From positions 1-64,000 of the forward strand of contig JANOHV010000151.1 of NCBI GenBank assembly GCA_031406795.1: 64,000 bases of DNA. The letters run 5' to 3'. Shown here one piece after another: positions 8,779 through 16,532 of this stretch. The notes under the pieces were generated by a model. The model was given only the letters and a program-made list of their open reading frames with translations. It searched no databases and was not told the origin of the DNA. Source of the stretch: DATDCY01 sp031406795 [NCBI: Candidatus Rokuibacteriota bacterium] (GTDB lineage: Bacteria > JAUVQV01). The translations under genes and the position numbers were made by a program. Every line of letters begins with the position of its first letter. Positions within the stretch are counted from its first letter, which is position 1.

Positions 8779-9603
8779 TCAGAAAAGGGAGCTGACCAGC
8801 TCGTCGAGCGCCAGGTGCAGCTCCCGGTCGTCGGTGAGCGTCTCGGTGATTGCCGCCCGACAGGCGGTCCGCGGCGCAACCCCGGCGCGGATCAACTTGC
8901 CGGCGTGGATGAGCAGGCGCGGGCTCGCGCCCTCGGTGAGCCCGGAGTCCCGCAGGCCGCGCGTCATCGCCCCGAGGCGAACCAGCAGGCCCGCCGTCTC
9001 GGCGTCGATCCCTGCTTCGTGCCGCACGATCTCCTCCTCGAGCTGCGCCGGCGGGAACGTGAACTCGAGGGAGACGAAACGCTGACGGGTGCTGGGTTTG
9101 AGATCCTTGAGCACGCTCTGGTACCCGGGGTTGTAGGAGACGGCCAGCAGGAACCCCGGCGGCGCCTTGATCAACTCGCCGCGCTTTTCGATAGGCAGCT
9201 CGCGCCGTTCGTCCGCGAGGGGATGGATGACCACGGTCGTATCCTTGCGCGCCTCGACGATCTCGTCCAGATAGCAGATCGCCCCGGCCCGCACCGCAAC
9301 GGTCAGGGGCCCGTCCGTCCAGACCGTGTCGCCTCCCCGGATGAGGTAGCGCCCGACGAGGTCTCCCGTGGAGAGGTCGTCGTGGCACGAGACGCTGACG
9401 AGCGGCCGCCGCAGCTCCCAGGCGAGCCGCAGCATGAACCGGGTCTTCCCGCACCCGGTCGGCCCCTTGAGCAGCAGCGGCAGGCCGTTGCGGTCGGCCG
9501 CGCGCGCGATCTCCAGCTCGGTGCCCTGCGGCAGGTAGTATGGCTCGTCGGTGATCAGGTGATCGGCCGCCATCTGTGCAAGCGGTTCTTCCGGCTCGGT
9601 CAT
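8779..9603 (-). CDS. MoxR-type AAA+ ATPase (NorQ/CbbQ-like)
   Basis: 274 residues. Walker A is GPTGCGKTR (near residue 45) and Walker B is ICYLDEIVEAR. It also has the pre-sensor-type segment PPGFLLAVSYNPGYQ, seen across the CbbQ/NirQ/NorQ group, and a CbbQ C-terminal-type tail. It is cytoplasmic and expected to assemble as a hexamer that works with the VWA protein encoded 6 bases downstream. A purine-rich stretch (GCGAGGGAGGC) precedes the ATG. The 300 bases upstream hold no other gene. Separation from any known client operon is the unusual point. Confidence 0.85.
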   Translation of the reverse strand: MTEPEEPLAQMAADHLITDEPYYLPQGTELEIARAADRNGLPLLLKGPTGCGKTRFMLRLAWELRRPLVSVSCHDDLSTGDLVGRYLIRGGDTVWTDGPLTVAVRAGAICYLDEIVEARKDTTVVIHPLADERRELPIEKRGELIKAPPGFLLAVSYNPGYQSVLKDLKPSTRQRFVSLEFTFPPAQLEEEIVRHEAGIDAETAGLLVRLGAMTRGLRDSGLTEGASPRLLIHAGKLIRAGVAPRTACRAAITETLTDDRELHLALDELVSSLF

Positions 9604-9906
9604 GCCCGCCTCCCTCGCGTGATTTCCGGGTTCTTTGCGCTGGAGTCGATTGTAGTCTGTGTGTACGTGTCATACCATGAGCGCCTCTGTCCGAAAGTCA
9701 GCGCCGCCGGCTCCGCGGGAGAACTCCGTCCGCCGGCGAGATCAGTCGGGAGTCCTCCTACGACACGGTCCTACCTGCGTGGCGGCGCCGGCCCGGACTG
9801 CTCGCGCGCTTCACCCTGCTCATGGTGCAGGCCGGGGCGGAGGGATAAGCACAGCCGCCGGGCCGGTGGAGGCCAGACCCCCTCCGCCGGCCCTGACGCG
9901 ATGCGA
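9604..9906. other. Intergenic region between NorQ-like and rhodanese genes
   Basis: No convincing open frame. It should contain the promoter of the NorQ/NorD pair, though no confident -35/-10 pair was found, and at its right end the hairpin at 9860-9893. Confidence 0.5.
9860..9893 (-). terminator. Hairpin downstream of the rhodanese selenoprotein gene
   Basis: A 13-bp stem GGGCCGGTGGAGG/CCTCCGCCGGCCC with one G-T wobble and an 8-nt loop starts 14 bases after the stop codon. There is no U-tract, so it may terminate transcription weakly or protect the transcript 3' end. Confidence 0.45.
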
Positions 9907-11277
9907 TTACTTCTCGGTCACCTCATAGGCGCCGTTGGCGCCGACGACGATCACCGCGTTGAGATACCGGACCTTGTCGTACCCTTTCACGATGAGCAGG
10001 TCGTAGGCCATCTTGGCAAGGACGCCCGTATTGCAGTGGATCACGACGTTCTTGTCCTTCGGGACCTCTGCGAAGCGCGTCTCCAGCTGGCTCTGCGGAA
10101 TCGGGAGCGCGCCGACGAGTATCCCGTCCACCGGCTGTTCGCGCACATCGACGATGAGCGTCCCTTCAGGCCGTGTGTCCACAATCTTCTTGAAATCGTC
10201 GATGGTGATCTCGCCGGGCTTGAGCGTCTTCACGTACTCGATCTTCGCCGGCGACGCCAGCGGACCTGTTTTCAACTCACCCTTCCAGGAGCCGAGACCC
10301 TGGCGCAGGACCGTCGTGTTCACGTAGCCCCAGCCCCGCACGGTCTTGAATGCGTCGGGGCTCGCCTGCGCCGTGTCGTAGAGGACGATCGGCGCCTTCT
10401 TGTTCACCGGGAACCGGTCTTTCCACGAGGCGAGATCCTGCGCCGGGATGCCGATCGCCCCCGGAATGAACCCTTTTTCAGCCGTCGCGGCGTCGCGCAG
10501 ATCGATCAGAACGAACGACTCCCCGCCCTTGATCCAGTTTTCCAGCGCCACGGGGCCGCTGGCGACCAGTCCGCCGGCTTTCTTCCAGGCGGGCATGCCG
10601 GCGTGGAAGACCTTCACGTTGGTGTAACCCAGCGCCTCCGCCTCACGGGCGGAGAAGGGGCTGAGCGTTCAGGTTTCGCCTGCGCAGTAAAAGATCAGGA
10701 GGGCCCCCTTGTCCGCCGGCAGCAGGGCGGCCGCCTTTTCCTTGAAGCTCGCATACGGCAGACTGACGGCGCCGGGAATGTGCCCCTCGGCGAACATCGG
10801 GCCGGGACGCGAGTCGAAGAGGGCGAATTTCCCCGTATCCGGCCCCTGTGCCGCCAGTTCCAGCATCTGCTCGACCGCGATGATCTTCTCGGCCGCGAGC
10901 TTGAAGGGCTGCTTGACGGCGACCTGAACGGCCACCGGAGCCTTCTCGCCCCCCGTGAACGAGACCGCGATCTCCCGGTCGCGCGTGATCGTCTTGAGCG
11001 CGTCCGCACCGCTGATCTTCTCGCCTTCCTTGACCTTGAGATCATCGCCGTACTTGACGATCCAGACCACGGGGCCGATCGTGACGTTCATGCTCTTGAA
11101 TTCACCGGAAACCGACACCATCTTGCCCCGGAGCACCCCGTCGGCCGCCTGATGGCAGATCTTGCAGGACTCCATGGTGTTCGGCTTGGCGGCCGCGACC
11201 GGCCCGGCCTCCAGGACGAGGGCCAGCGTCGCCGCCCCGGTTGCTGCGACGGCGCTCCACTTCTTGCTCTTCGGCAT
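9907..11277 (-). CDS. Exported triple-rhodanese protein with c-haem motif; probable selenoprotein
   Basis: One frame of 456 residues if UGA at 10669-10671 is read as Sec203. Residues 1-30 are a signal peptide, followed by a single c-haem motif CKICH (38-42), so it is exported. Three rhodanese domains follow. The first has an active loop FYC-AGET-U-TLSP in which Cys198 is the usual catalytic position and Sec203 replaces a second cysteine common in this subfamily; homology continues in frame (AREAEALGYTNVKVFHAGMP). The second has YDT instead of the catalytic cysteine and looks inactive. The third has Cys415 in IHCNTGVLAK. A strong AGGAGGTG sits 7 bases before the ATG, a SECIS-like hairpin follows UGA, and a sigma54 promoter lies ~95 bases upstream. 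A role in periplasmic sulfur or selenium trafficking coupled to electron transfer is inference. Confidence 0.88.
10636..10654 (-). promoter_or_regulatory. Bacterial SECIS-like hairpin after UGA of the rhodanese gene
   Basis: In the mRNA, a perfect 7-bp stem CTCCGCC/GGCGGAG closes the loop CGUGA; the stem begins 15 nt and the loop 22 nt after UGA. Guanine is at the second loop position. Stem length, loop length and the loop GUG match the hairpin in the DsbC gene. Confidence 0.75.
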
Positions 11278-11380
11278 GGGTACACCTCCTGTTGATTGTA
11301 CGTTCCCCGCGCGCGAGCGATCTCAAGTTCCGCAATCCGCTCGCTGCGCCTCGGTCAACACTCCTGTCGCCTGAATCAAG

Positions 11381-11395
11381 AGCAATGATCGTGCC
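11381..11395 (-). promoter_or_regulatory. Sigma54 (-24/-12) promoter of the rhodanese selenoprotein gene
   Basis: The minus strand reads GGCACG-ATCA-TTGCT, with the invariant GG and GC separated by ten bases. Only the first T of the TGGCACGN4TTGCT consensus is missing. The predicted transcript starts near 11371 with a ~95-nt leader. A sigma54 activator gene is divergently encoded 245 bases away. Confidence 0.8.
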
Positions 11396-11612
11396 TTGGG
11401 AAATGGTCGGGACGGTTTCCGGGCGATCCGCCTTGGTGCAGAATTCCCGCCGAGTCGTTGTTAATCAATCGGTTGCGTCACGGGGAGCCGGCGGCGCGAA
11501 CTCGCAACAACCTTCCTTCAGCGCGGAATCGTGTCGGCAGGCGCTCTGGAAACGACGTGCATCGCGGTCGTTCTTGCCGGAATTCCGTTCACTTACGTTA
11601 ACAGGCGTTCAG

Positions 11613-11645
11613 TTTCATGTTACTGTGTTTACGATTAACATGAAA
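11613..11645. promoter_or_regulatory. Perfect 10-bp inverted repeat over the activator start codon
   Basis: TTTCATGTTA and TAACATGAAA are separated by 13 bases; the right arm contains the ATG at 11640. It could be an autoregulatory operator, an enhancer site for the divergent sigma54 promoter ~220 bases away, or an mRNA hairpin that hides the start codon. A related TTACGTTAACA lies at about 11593. Confidence 0.55.
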
Positions 11646-13004
11646 ATTAACGAACTGGTCAAGGATCCGGGATTCCTCGAGAGCGTCCTCGACACGATGA
11701 GCGACGGCCTCATGGTTGTCGATCCCGACGGAACCATCATTTCCTTCAACCCGGCCGCCGAGCGCATCACCGGCTACCGGCTCGAGGAGGTGATCGGCAA
11801 GCCCTGCGCGATCCTCGACACGAGCACGTGCGTCTATCACGAAGGGGACCGCACGACGATTCGCTGCTCGCTCTTCAAGGACGGCAAGGCGGTTCAGAAG
11901 AGCTGCCGCATCCGCGCGAAGGACGGCCGGGAGATTCACCTGCTCAAGAACGCCACGGTCCTGCGCGACGAGAGCGGCGCGATGATCGGCGGCATCGAAA
12001 CGATGACCGACGTGACCTCGCTGGTGATCAAGGAGCGTCAGATCCAGGAATTGGCGGTGGCGATCCGCGAGGAGCAGGCCTTCCAGGGACTCGTCGGCCG
12101 CAGCCCCGGGATGCTCCGGGTCCACGAGCAGATCAAGAACGCCGCGCGCAGCGAGGCACCCGCGGTCGTCCTCGGCGAAAGCGGCACCGGCAAGGAGCTG
12201 GTCGCCGCGGCGATCCACGCACTCAGCCGCCGCAAGGACGGCCCGTTCCTGAAAGTCAACTGCGCCGCGCTCAACGAGCACCTGCTCGAGAGCGAGCTGT
12301 TCGGGCACCGGCGGGGCGCGTTCACCGGCGCGGTGCGCGACCGCCAGGGGCGCTTTGAGGCCGCCAGCGGCGGGACGATCTTTCTCGACGAAATCGGCGA
12401 CATGCCCGCCCCGATGCAGGCCAAGCTGCTGCGGGTGCTCGAAGGCAAAGAGATTGAGCGCGTCGGCGAAAATACCCCGGTCCCGATCGACGTGCGGCTG
12501 GTGTCCGCGACGAACCGCCAACTCGCGGCGCTCGTGGAGTCGGGGACATTCCGCGAGGATCTGCTCTACCGGGTGAACGTCATTCCGATCGTGCTCCCCC
12601 CGCTGCGCGATCGGGTCGAGGACATTCCCCTGCTCGTCTCGCATTTTCTCGCGCGCATCGGGGCGGCGAACGACCGGGCGGCCTTGCGGGTGACCCCGGC
12701 CGCGCTCGAAGCACTGCAGCGATGCCGCTGGCCGGGAAATGTCCGGCAACTGATCAACGCTCTGGAGTACGCCGTCATCACCTCCCGCGGCGAGGAAATC
12801 GACCTCCAGGATCTGCCGGGAAGCCTCCTGGCCGAACCCGCCAGCCTGCCGCCGCTGCGACGACGAGGCACCCTGACCCCGGAGGCGGTCCGCGCCGCCC
12901 TCGCCAGTGCCGGGGGGAGTCGCTCCGCCGCGGCCCGCGATCTCGGCGTCAGCCGAGTGACGCTCTGGAAGCGCATGAACGAGTTCGGCTTGACCGGGCG
13001 CTGA
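11640..13004 (+). CDS. PAS-domain sigma54-dependent transcriptional activator
   Basis: 454 residues from ATG 11640; the ribosome site is weak and a GTG at 11624 is possible. Residues ~8-120 are a PAS domain with several cysteines (GKPCAILDTSTC, RCSLFKDGK, KSCRIRAKDG), a pattern suited to redox or metal sensing. The central AAA+ domain has Walker A GESGTGKE, the sigma54-contact loop GAFTGA and Walker B IFLDEIGD. The C-terminus is a Fis-type helix-turn-helix (AARDLGVSRVTLWKRM). There is no receiver domain, so it probably senses its signal directly. It is divergent from the rhodanese selenoprotein gene, whose promoter is of the sigma54 type, so that gene is the obvious target. An inverted repeat covers its own start. 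Confidence 0.88.
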   Translation: MKINELVKDPGFLESVLDTMSDGLMVVDPDGTIISFNPAAERITGYRLEEVIGKPCAILDTSTCVYHEGDRTTIRCSLFKDGKAVQKSCRIRAKDGREIHLLKNATVLRDESGAMIGGIETMTDVTSLVIKERQIQELAVAIREEQAFQGLVGRSPGMLRVHEQIKNAARSEAPAVVLGESGTGKELVAAAIHALSRRKDGPFLKVNCAALNEHLLESELFGHRRGAFTGAVRDRQGRFEAASGGTIFLDEIGDMPAPMQAKLLRVLEGKEIERVGENTPVPIDVRLVSATNRQLAALVESGTFREDLLYRVNVIPIVLPPLRDRVEDIPLLVSHFLARIGAANDRAALRVTPAALEALQRCRWPGNVRQLINALEYAVITSRGEEIDLQDLPGSLLAEPASLPPLRRRGTLTPEAVRAALASAGGSRSAAARDLGVSRVTLWKRMNEFGLTGR

Positions 13005-13057
13005 CCAGAGCGAAATCAGGCTCTTCCCGGTGAGTTGCAAAGCCTGCTGTTCTGCTG

Positions 13058-13257
13058 GATCAGCGCGTACGCGCGGATCAGGAAAGTCAGGCTTGTCACC
13101 TGGTCCGGTTTATCCAAGTCGTTGCTCATTTCTGATCGCAATGCTTGCTTCAAGCGATGCTTGACCTCTGCCACGCCGTGCTTCCTGCAATAAGTCCGGC
13201 TTTTTCAGTAGTTGAAATGCCTCCTCTGCTGCTGGATCCGCGCGTACGCGCGGATCC
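13058..13257. repeat. ~200-bp inverted repeat element, left copy
   Basis: Near-identical in opposite orientation to 15123-15321; by eye most positions match. It is bounded by palindromes: a perfect 24-bp GGATCC-centred palindrome at 13234-13257 and an imperfect version at 13058-13079. The minus strand contains a short open stretch (EEAFQLLKKPDLLQEA and onward to EQRLG) with codon-like conservation in the other copy, suggesting a degenerate coding origin. The rest of 13005-13388 holds only the serC leader. Confidence 0.8.
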
Positions 13258-13388
13258 GGGGCCCCCGCGGCGGTGTTGACAAGCCCCGGTTTTCTCTGGA
13301 GAATCCCCCATCGGTCGGAAAGGGTACTTCAGCGGCGCGGGCGTTCGGGCGCCGGGACAGGGGTAACGGCAGCATAAGGAGACAGTCC

Positions 13389-14471
13389 ATGAGTCGTGTG
13401 TATAATTTCAGCGCGGGGCCGGCGGCAATTCCGCTGGAGGTTCTGGAGCAGGCGCAGCGGGAGATGCTCGACTGGAACGGCTCGGGCATGTCCGTGATGG
13501 AAATGAGCCACCGCGGCAAGGACTACATGTCCATCGCGGAGAAAGCCGAGGCCGACCTGCGGACGCTGATGGCGATCCCCGCGAACTACAAGGTGCTCTT
13601 TCTGCAGGGGGGCGCCTCGCAGCAGTTCTCGATGATCCCGATGAACCTGCTCGCCGGGAAGAAGAGCGCCGATTACATCAACACCGGCGCGTGGTCGAAG
13701 AAGGCGATCTCCGAGGCGAAGAAATTCTGCACGCCGAAGATCGCCGCGTCGACCGAAGCCGACAAGTTCATGCGGGCGCCGGCCGCAGCGGAACTCAAGC
13801 TCGATGCCGAGGCCGCCTACGTTCACTACACCCCGAACGAGACGATAGGCGGCGTGGAATTCCCCTACGTGCCGGCCACCGGGGCGGTCCCGCTGGTCGC
13901 CGACATGTCCTCGACGATCCTCTCCCGGCCCATCGACGTCTCGAAGTTCGGCCTGATCTACGCCGGCGCGCAGAAAAACATCGGCCCGGCGGGGATGGCG
14001 GTGGTGATCATCCGCGAAGACCTCATCGGCAAGGCTCCCGAGGGCACGCCGACGATGCTCGACTACAAGACCCACGCCGCCGAGGGCTCGATGTACAATA
14101 CCCCGCCGACGTACACCTGGTACATCGCCGGTCTGGTCTTCGACTGGCTGCTGCGCAACGGCGGCCTGACCGCGATGGGCGCGATCAACGACCGCAAGGC
14201 GAAGAAGCTCTACGCGGCAATCGACGGGTCGGGTTTCTACAAGAACCCGGTCGAGGTCGCCTCCCGCTCCTGGATGAACGTGCCCTTCACGCTGGCAAAA
14301 CCCGAACTGGACGAGACCTTCCTCAAGGAGGCCAAGAAGGCGGGGCTGGTCACGCTCAAGGGACACCGCTCCGTCGGCGGCATGCGCGCCAGTATCTACA
14401 ACGCCCTGCCCGAGGCCGGCGTCGACGCGCTGGTCGCCTTCATGAAGGACTTCGCACAGCGCAACGGGTAG
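13389..14471 (+). CDS. serC: Phosphoserine aminotransferase
   Basis: 360 residues, the normal length. The start is fixed by AAGGAG eight bases before ATG and the canonical N-terminus (NFSAGPAAIP). PLP-lysine is in YAGAQKNIGPAG, and substrate-binding segments include GGASQQF and HRSVGGMRAS. It catalyses transamination of 3-phosphohydroxypyruvate with glutamate in serine synthesis and, in some bacteria, a pyridoxal phosphate step. No serA or serB is beside it. The gene and the convergent thioredoxin gene are enclosed by the inverted ~200-bp repeats, which could promote inversion of this segment. Confidence 0.95.
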   Translation: MSRVYNFSAGPAAIPLEVLEQAQREMLDWNGSGMSVMEMSHRGKDYMSIAEKAEADLRTLMAIPANYKVLFLQGGASQQFSMIPMNLLAGKKSADYINTGAWSKKAISEAKKFCTPKIAASTEADKFMRAPAAAELKLDAEAAYVHYTPNETIGGVEFPYVPATGAVPLVADMSSTILSRPIDVSKFGLIYAGAQKNIGPAGMAVVIIREDLIGKAPEGTPTMLDYKTHAAEGSMYNTPPTYTWYIAGLVFDWLLRNGGLTAMGAINDRKAKKLYAAIDGSGFYKNPVEVASRSWMNVPFTLAKPELDETFLKEAKKAGLVTLKGHRSVGGMRASIYNALPEAGVDALVAFMKDFAQRNG

Positions 14472-14491
14472 AAGACGCGCGGGCGATCCGC

Positions 14492-15034
14492 TCAGGAACC
14501 GAGCGCCTTGAGGAGGGCCGCCTCGTACTGCTTCTCGGTGCCGGTTTCGAAGCCCGTGTGGACGTAGCGCACGATCCCCTTGCGGTCGATGACCAGAGTG
14601 TGGGGGACCACGAAGTTGGTGTAGGCGTCGGATACCGTGAACTCCGGGTCTACGAGGACCGGGTAGCTCGGGTTGACCCCCACCTCCTTCATGATGGTCT
14701 TCGTGGCGGCCGCGTCCACCCCGTCGGTGACCACGGAGAGGACCGTCACGCCCTTTCCGGCGAAGCTCTTGTGCAGCTGCTCGAGAAACGGGGCCTCCTG
14801 CAGGCAGGCGCCGCAGCGCAGCGACCAGAAGGCGAGCAGCACGACGCGGCCCTTGTTGGCGATCGACAGTTGCACCTTCCGCCCCTCGGTGTCCGCGAGG
14901 GTGAAATCCTGGGCTTTGTCCCCGACCTTGAACTTCGAGGCCAGCTCCTCGGCCTGCGCGGGCAGGGCCGCGGCGGTCACCAGCGTCCCCACTACGGCCA
15001 GCAGCGCCGTGATCTTGAAGAACGTGCGTTTCAT
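14492..15034 (-). CDS. Exported TlpA/AhpC-TSA-type thioredoxin-fold protein
   Basis: 180 residues from ATG 15034, which has GGGAGGA well placed upstream. Residues 1-27 are a signal peptide (ITALLAVVGTLVTAAALPAQA). The thioredoxin fold has a CGAC active site in FWSLRCGACLQEAP, and a conserved VVPHTLVIDRKG contains the cis-proline. Such proteins reduce disulfides in the periplasm, for example apocytochrome c before haem attachment; that role is plausible given the cytochrome operon nearby but is inferred. It converges on serC. Both active-site positions are ordinary cysteine codons, unlike the UGA-containing redox genes upstream. Confidence 0.85.
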   Translation of the reverse strand: MKRTFFKITALLAVVGTLVTAAALPAQAEELASKFKVGDKAQDFTLADTEGRKVQLSIANKGRVVLLAFWSLRCGACLQEAPFLEQLHKSFAGKGVTVLSVVTDGVDAAATKTIMKEVGVNPSYPVLVDPEFTVSDAYTNFVVPHTLVIDRKGIVRYVHTGFETGTEKQYEAALLKALGS

Positions 15035-15122
15035 CTGCGTTCCTCCCACGTCGGGTTCGTCTTCGAGTCGGGCCGTAGATAATCGGGATTGGTCCGAATG
15101 TCAAGGTCAGCCGGTCCGCCCA

Positions 15123-15321
15123 GATCCGCGCGTACGCGCGGATCCATCAGCAGAGGAGGCATTTCAACCGCCGAAAAAGCAGGATTTCTTGCAGGAAGCA
15201 CGGTGTGGCAGAGATCAAGCATCGCTTGAAGCATCCATTGCGATCAGATATGAGCAACGACTTGGATAAACCGGACCAGGTGACAAGCCTGACTCTCCTG
15301 ATCCGCGCGTTACGCGCGGAT
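15123..15321. repeat. ~200-bp inverted repeat element, right copy
   Basis: Reverse-complement copy of 13058-13257. Left boundary palindrome at 15123-15144 and an interrupted palindrome (one inserted T) at 15300-15321. It occupies most of the gap between the thioredoxin gene start and the end of the next gene. Differences from the left copy are scattered substitutions and a few small indels, indicating an old duplication. Confidence 0.8.
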
Positions 15322-15347
15322 TTGGGGTCCGCCGATCGCCCAATCTG

Positions 15348-16532
15348 TCAGAACGAACCCTCCGCGCCGCCGCCGCCGAACGAGCCGCCCCGGCCGGCGA
15401 CCCCGGGCGGCTCCTCGGGGAGGACGCGTGCCGCCGGGGCCAGCGCGAACGCCGCCGCAACCGGAAGCAGCCGCTCCCGGCGGCTCTCGTCATACAACGG
15501 TGCGGCGGTGAAACCGAAGCGTTCGGCGGCCACGCCCGAGCGCAGCCAACGCTCCAGAAGCAGCGATGCCGCGGCGAGCGCAACTCCCGAGGCGGCAAGC
15601 ACCACCCAGAGCGGCGCCACGTGAAGGTAGAAGCGGATGGTGGTCAGCGAGAGCGCCGCGGCCGCAATCCCCAGGGTGATCAGGGCGCGGTCGCGCGCGC
15701 GCAGTCCCCAGGCGAGCAGCGCCAGGGGATACACTGCGGAGCCGATCCCGGCCAGGAACAAGGTGGCCTCAGCCGCGTGGTGGCGCGGGGCGCCGACCAG
15801 CCGGCCGAGTTCTTCGAGGATGCCCTTGTCCACCGAATAGTAGTTGATGGCGCCGTACAGCCCCGCGAGCGCGACGAGGCGCGCGAGCCCAACGCCCTCC
15901 CGATGGGACGGGGCAAGTTCGCGCATTTCGCGCACCTTGCCGGCCCCGGCCGCGATGAGCGCAGCCGCCGCAATCCAGACCAGACGGGCGCCGGGGAACT
16001 GGGTCGACCAGAGAAGGACGAAGAGCGCAGCCGCCCCGGCGTACAGCCGAAAACCCCAGCGCCACGCGGCCAGGGCGCAGACCGTCGCGCACCAGGGGTA
16101 GGTCAGCCGCAGCGCCTCGTGACCACGAAAGTGCAGATCGTCGAGCAGCACGAACACGGCCGCGCCGAGGTAGCCCACGGCGAGCAGCGAGGTCGCCGCC
16201 TCGGCCCCGGTGGGCCGGAACGAACAGCGGTCGATGATGATGTCCGTGATGGTCGCCAGACCGACGCCGAAGATCAGCAGCGCCAGACCGACGCCGTCCG
16301 CGCTGCGCACTCCGAAGCTGATGAACCCGACCGCGGTGGCGGTCGAGACCCCGGAAACGACGCAGAGAAAGACCAGGATCCGCCAGATCGGGCCGAGCTG
16401 GGGGCCGCCCAGGGAGTACTCGGAACCGATCGCTCCGAACGCGGCTTCGTCGATGAGGCCGGCTGCCCGCCAGCCCTGGGCAGCCGCGAGCAGCTCGGCG
16501 CCGCGATCCGCACTTCGCCATGCTGCTTTCAT
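15348..16532 (-). CDS. Polytopic membrane protein (GDYXXLXY/DUF4401-like), glycine-rich tail
   Basis: 394 residues with about ten hydrophobic helices after a ~50-residue cytoplasmic N-terminus. AAGGAGGAG precedes the ATG, and the start overlaps the previous stop by four bases (ATGA), so the two genes are translationally coupled. The C-terminus is glycine-rich (GRGGSFGGGGAEGSF), as in many membrane proteins of unknown role that sit beside DUF2157 proteins. Function is unknown. It ends 27 bases from the right repeat element. Confidence 0.7.
   Translation of the reverse strand: MKAAWRSADRGAELLAAAQGWRAAGLIDEAAFGAIGSEYSLGGPQLGPIWRILVFLCVVSGVSTATAVGFISFGVRSADGVGLALLIFGVGLATITDIIIDRCSFRPTGAEAATSLLAVGYLGAAVFVLLDDLHFRGHEALRLTYPWCATVCALAAWRWGFRLYAGAAALFVLLWSTQFPGARLVWIAAAALIAAGAGKVREMRELAPSHREGVGLARLVALAGLYGAINYYSVDKGILEELGRLVGAPRHHAAEATLFLAGIGSAVYPLALLAWGLRARDRALITLGIAAAALSLTTIRFYLHVAPLWVVLAASGVALAAASLLLERWLRSGVAAERFGFTAAPLYDESRRERLLPVAAAFALAPAARVLPEEPPGVAGRGGSFGGGGAEGSF

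Noticed and set aside
8611-11295. An 894-residue plus-strand open frame opposite the VWA, ATPase and rhodanese genes
   Set aside because: It spans three well-supported genes and two intergenic regions on the other strand, has no homology-like motifs and no ribosome site.
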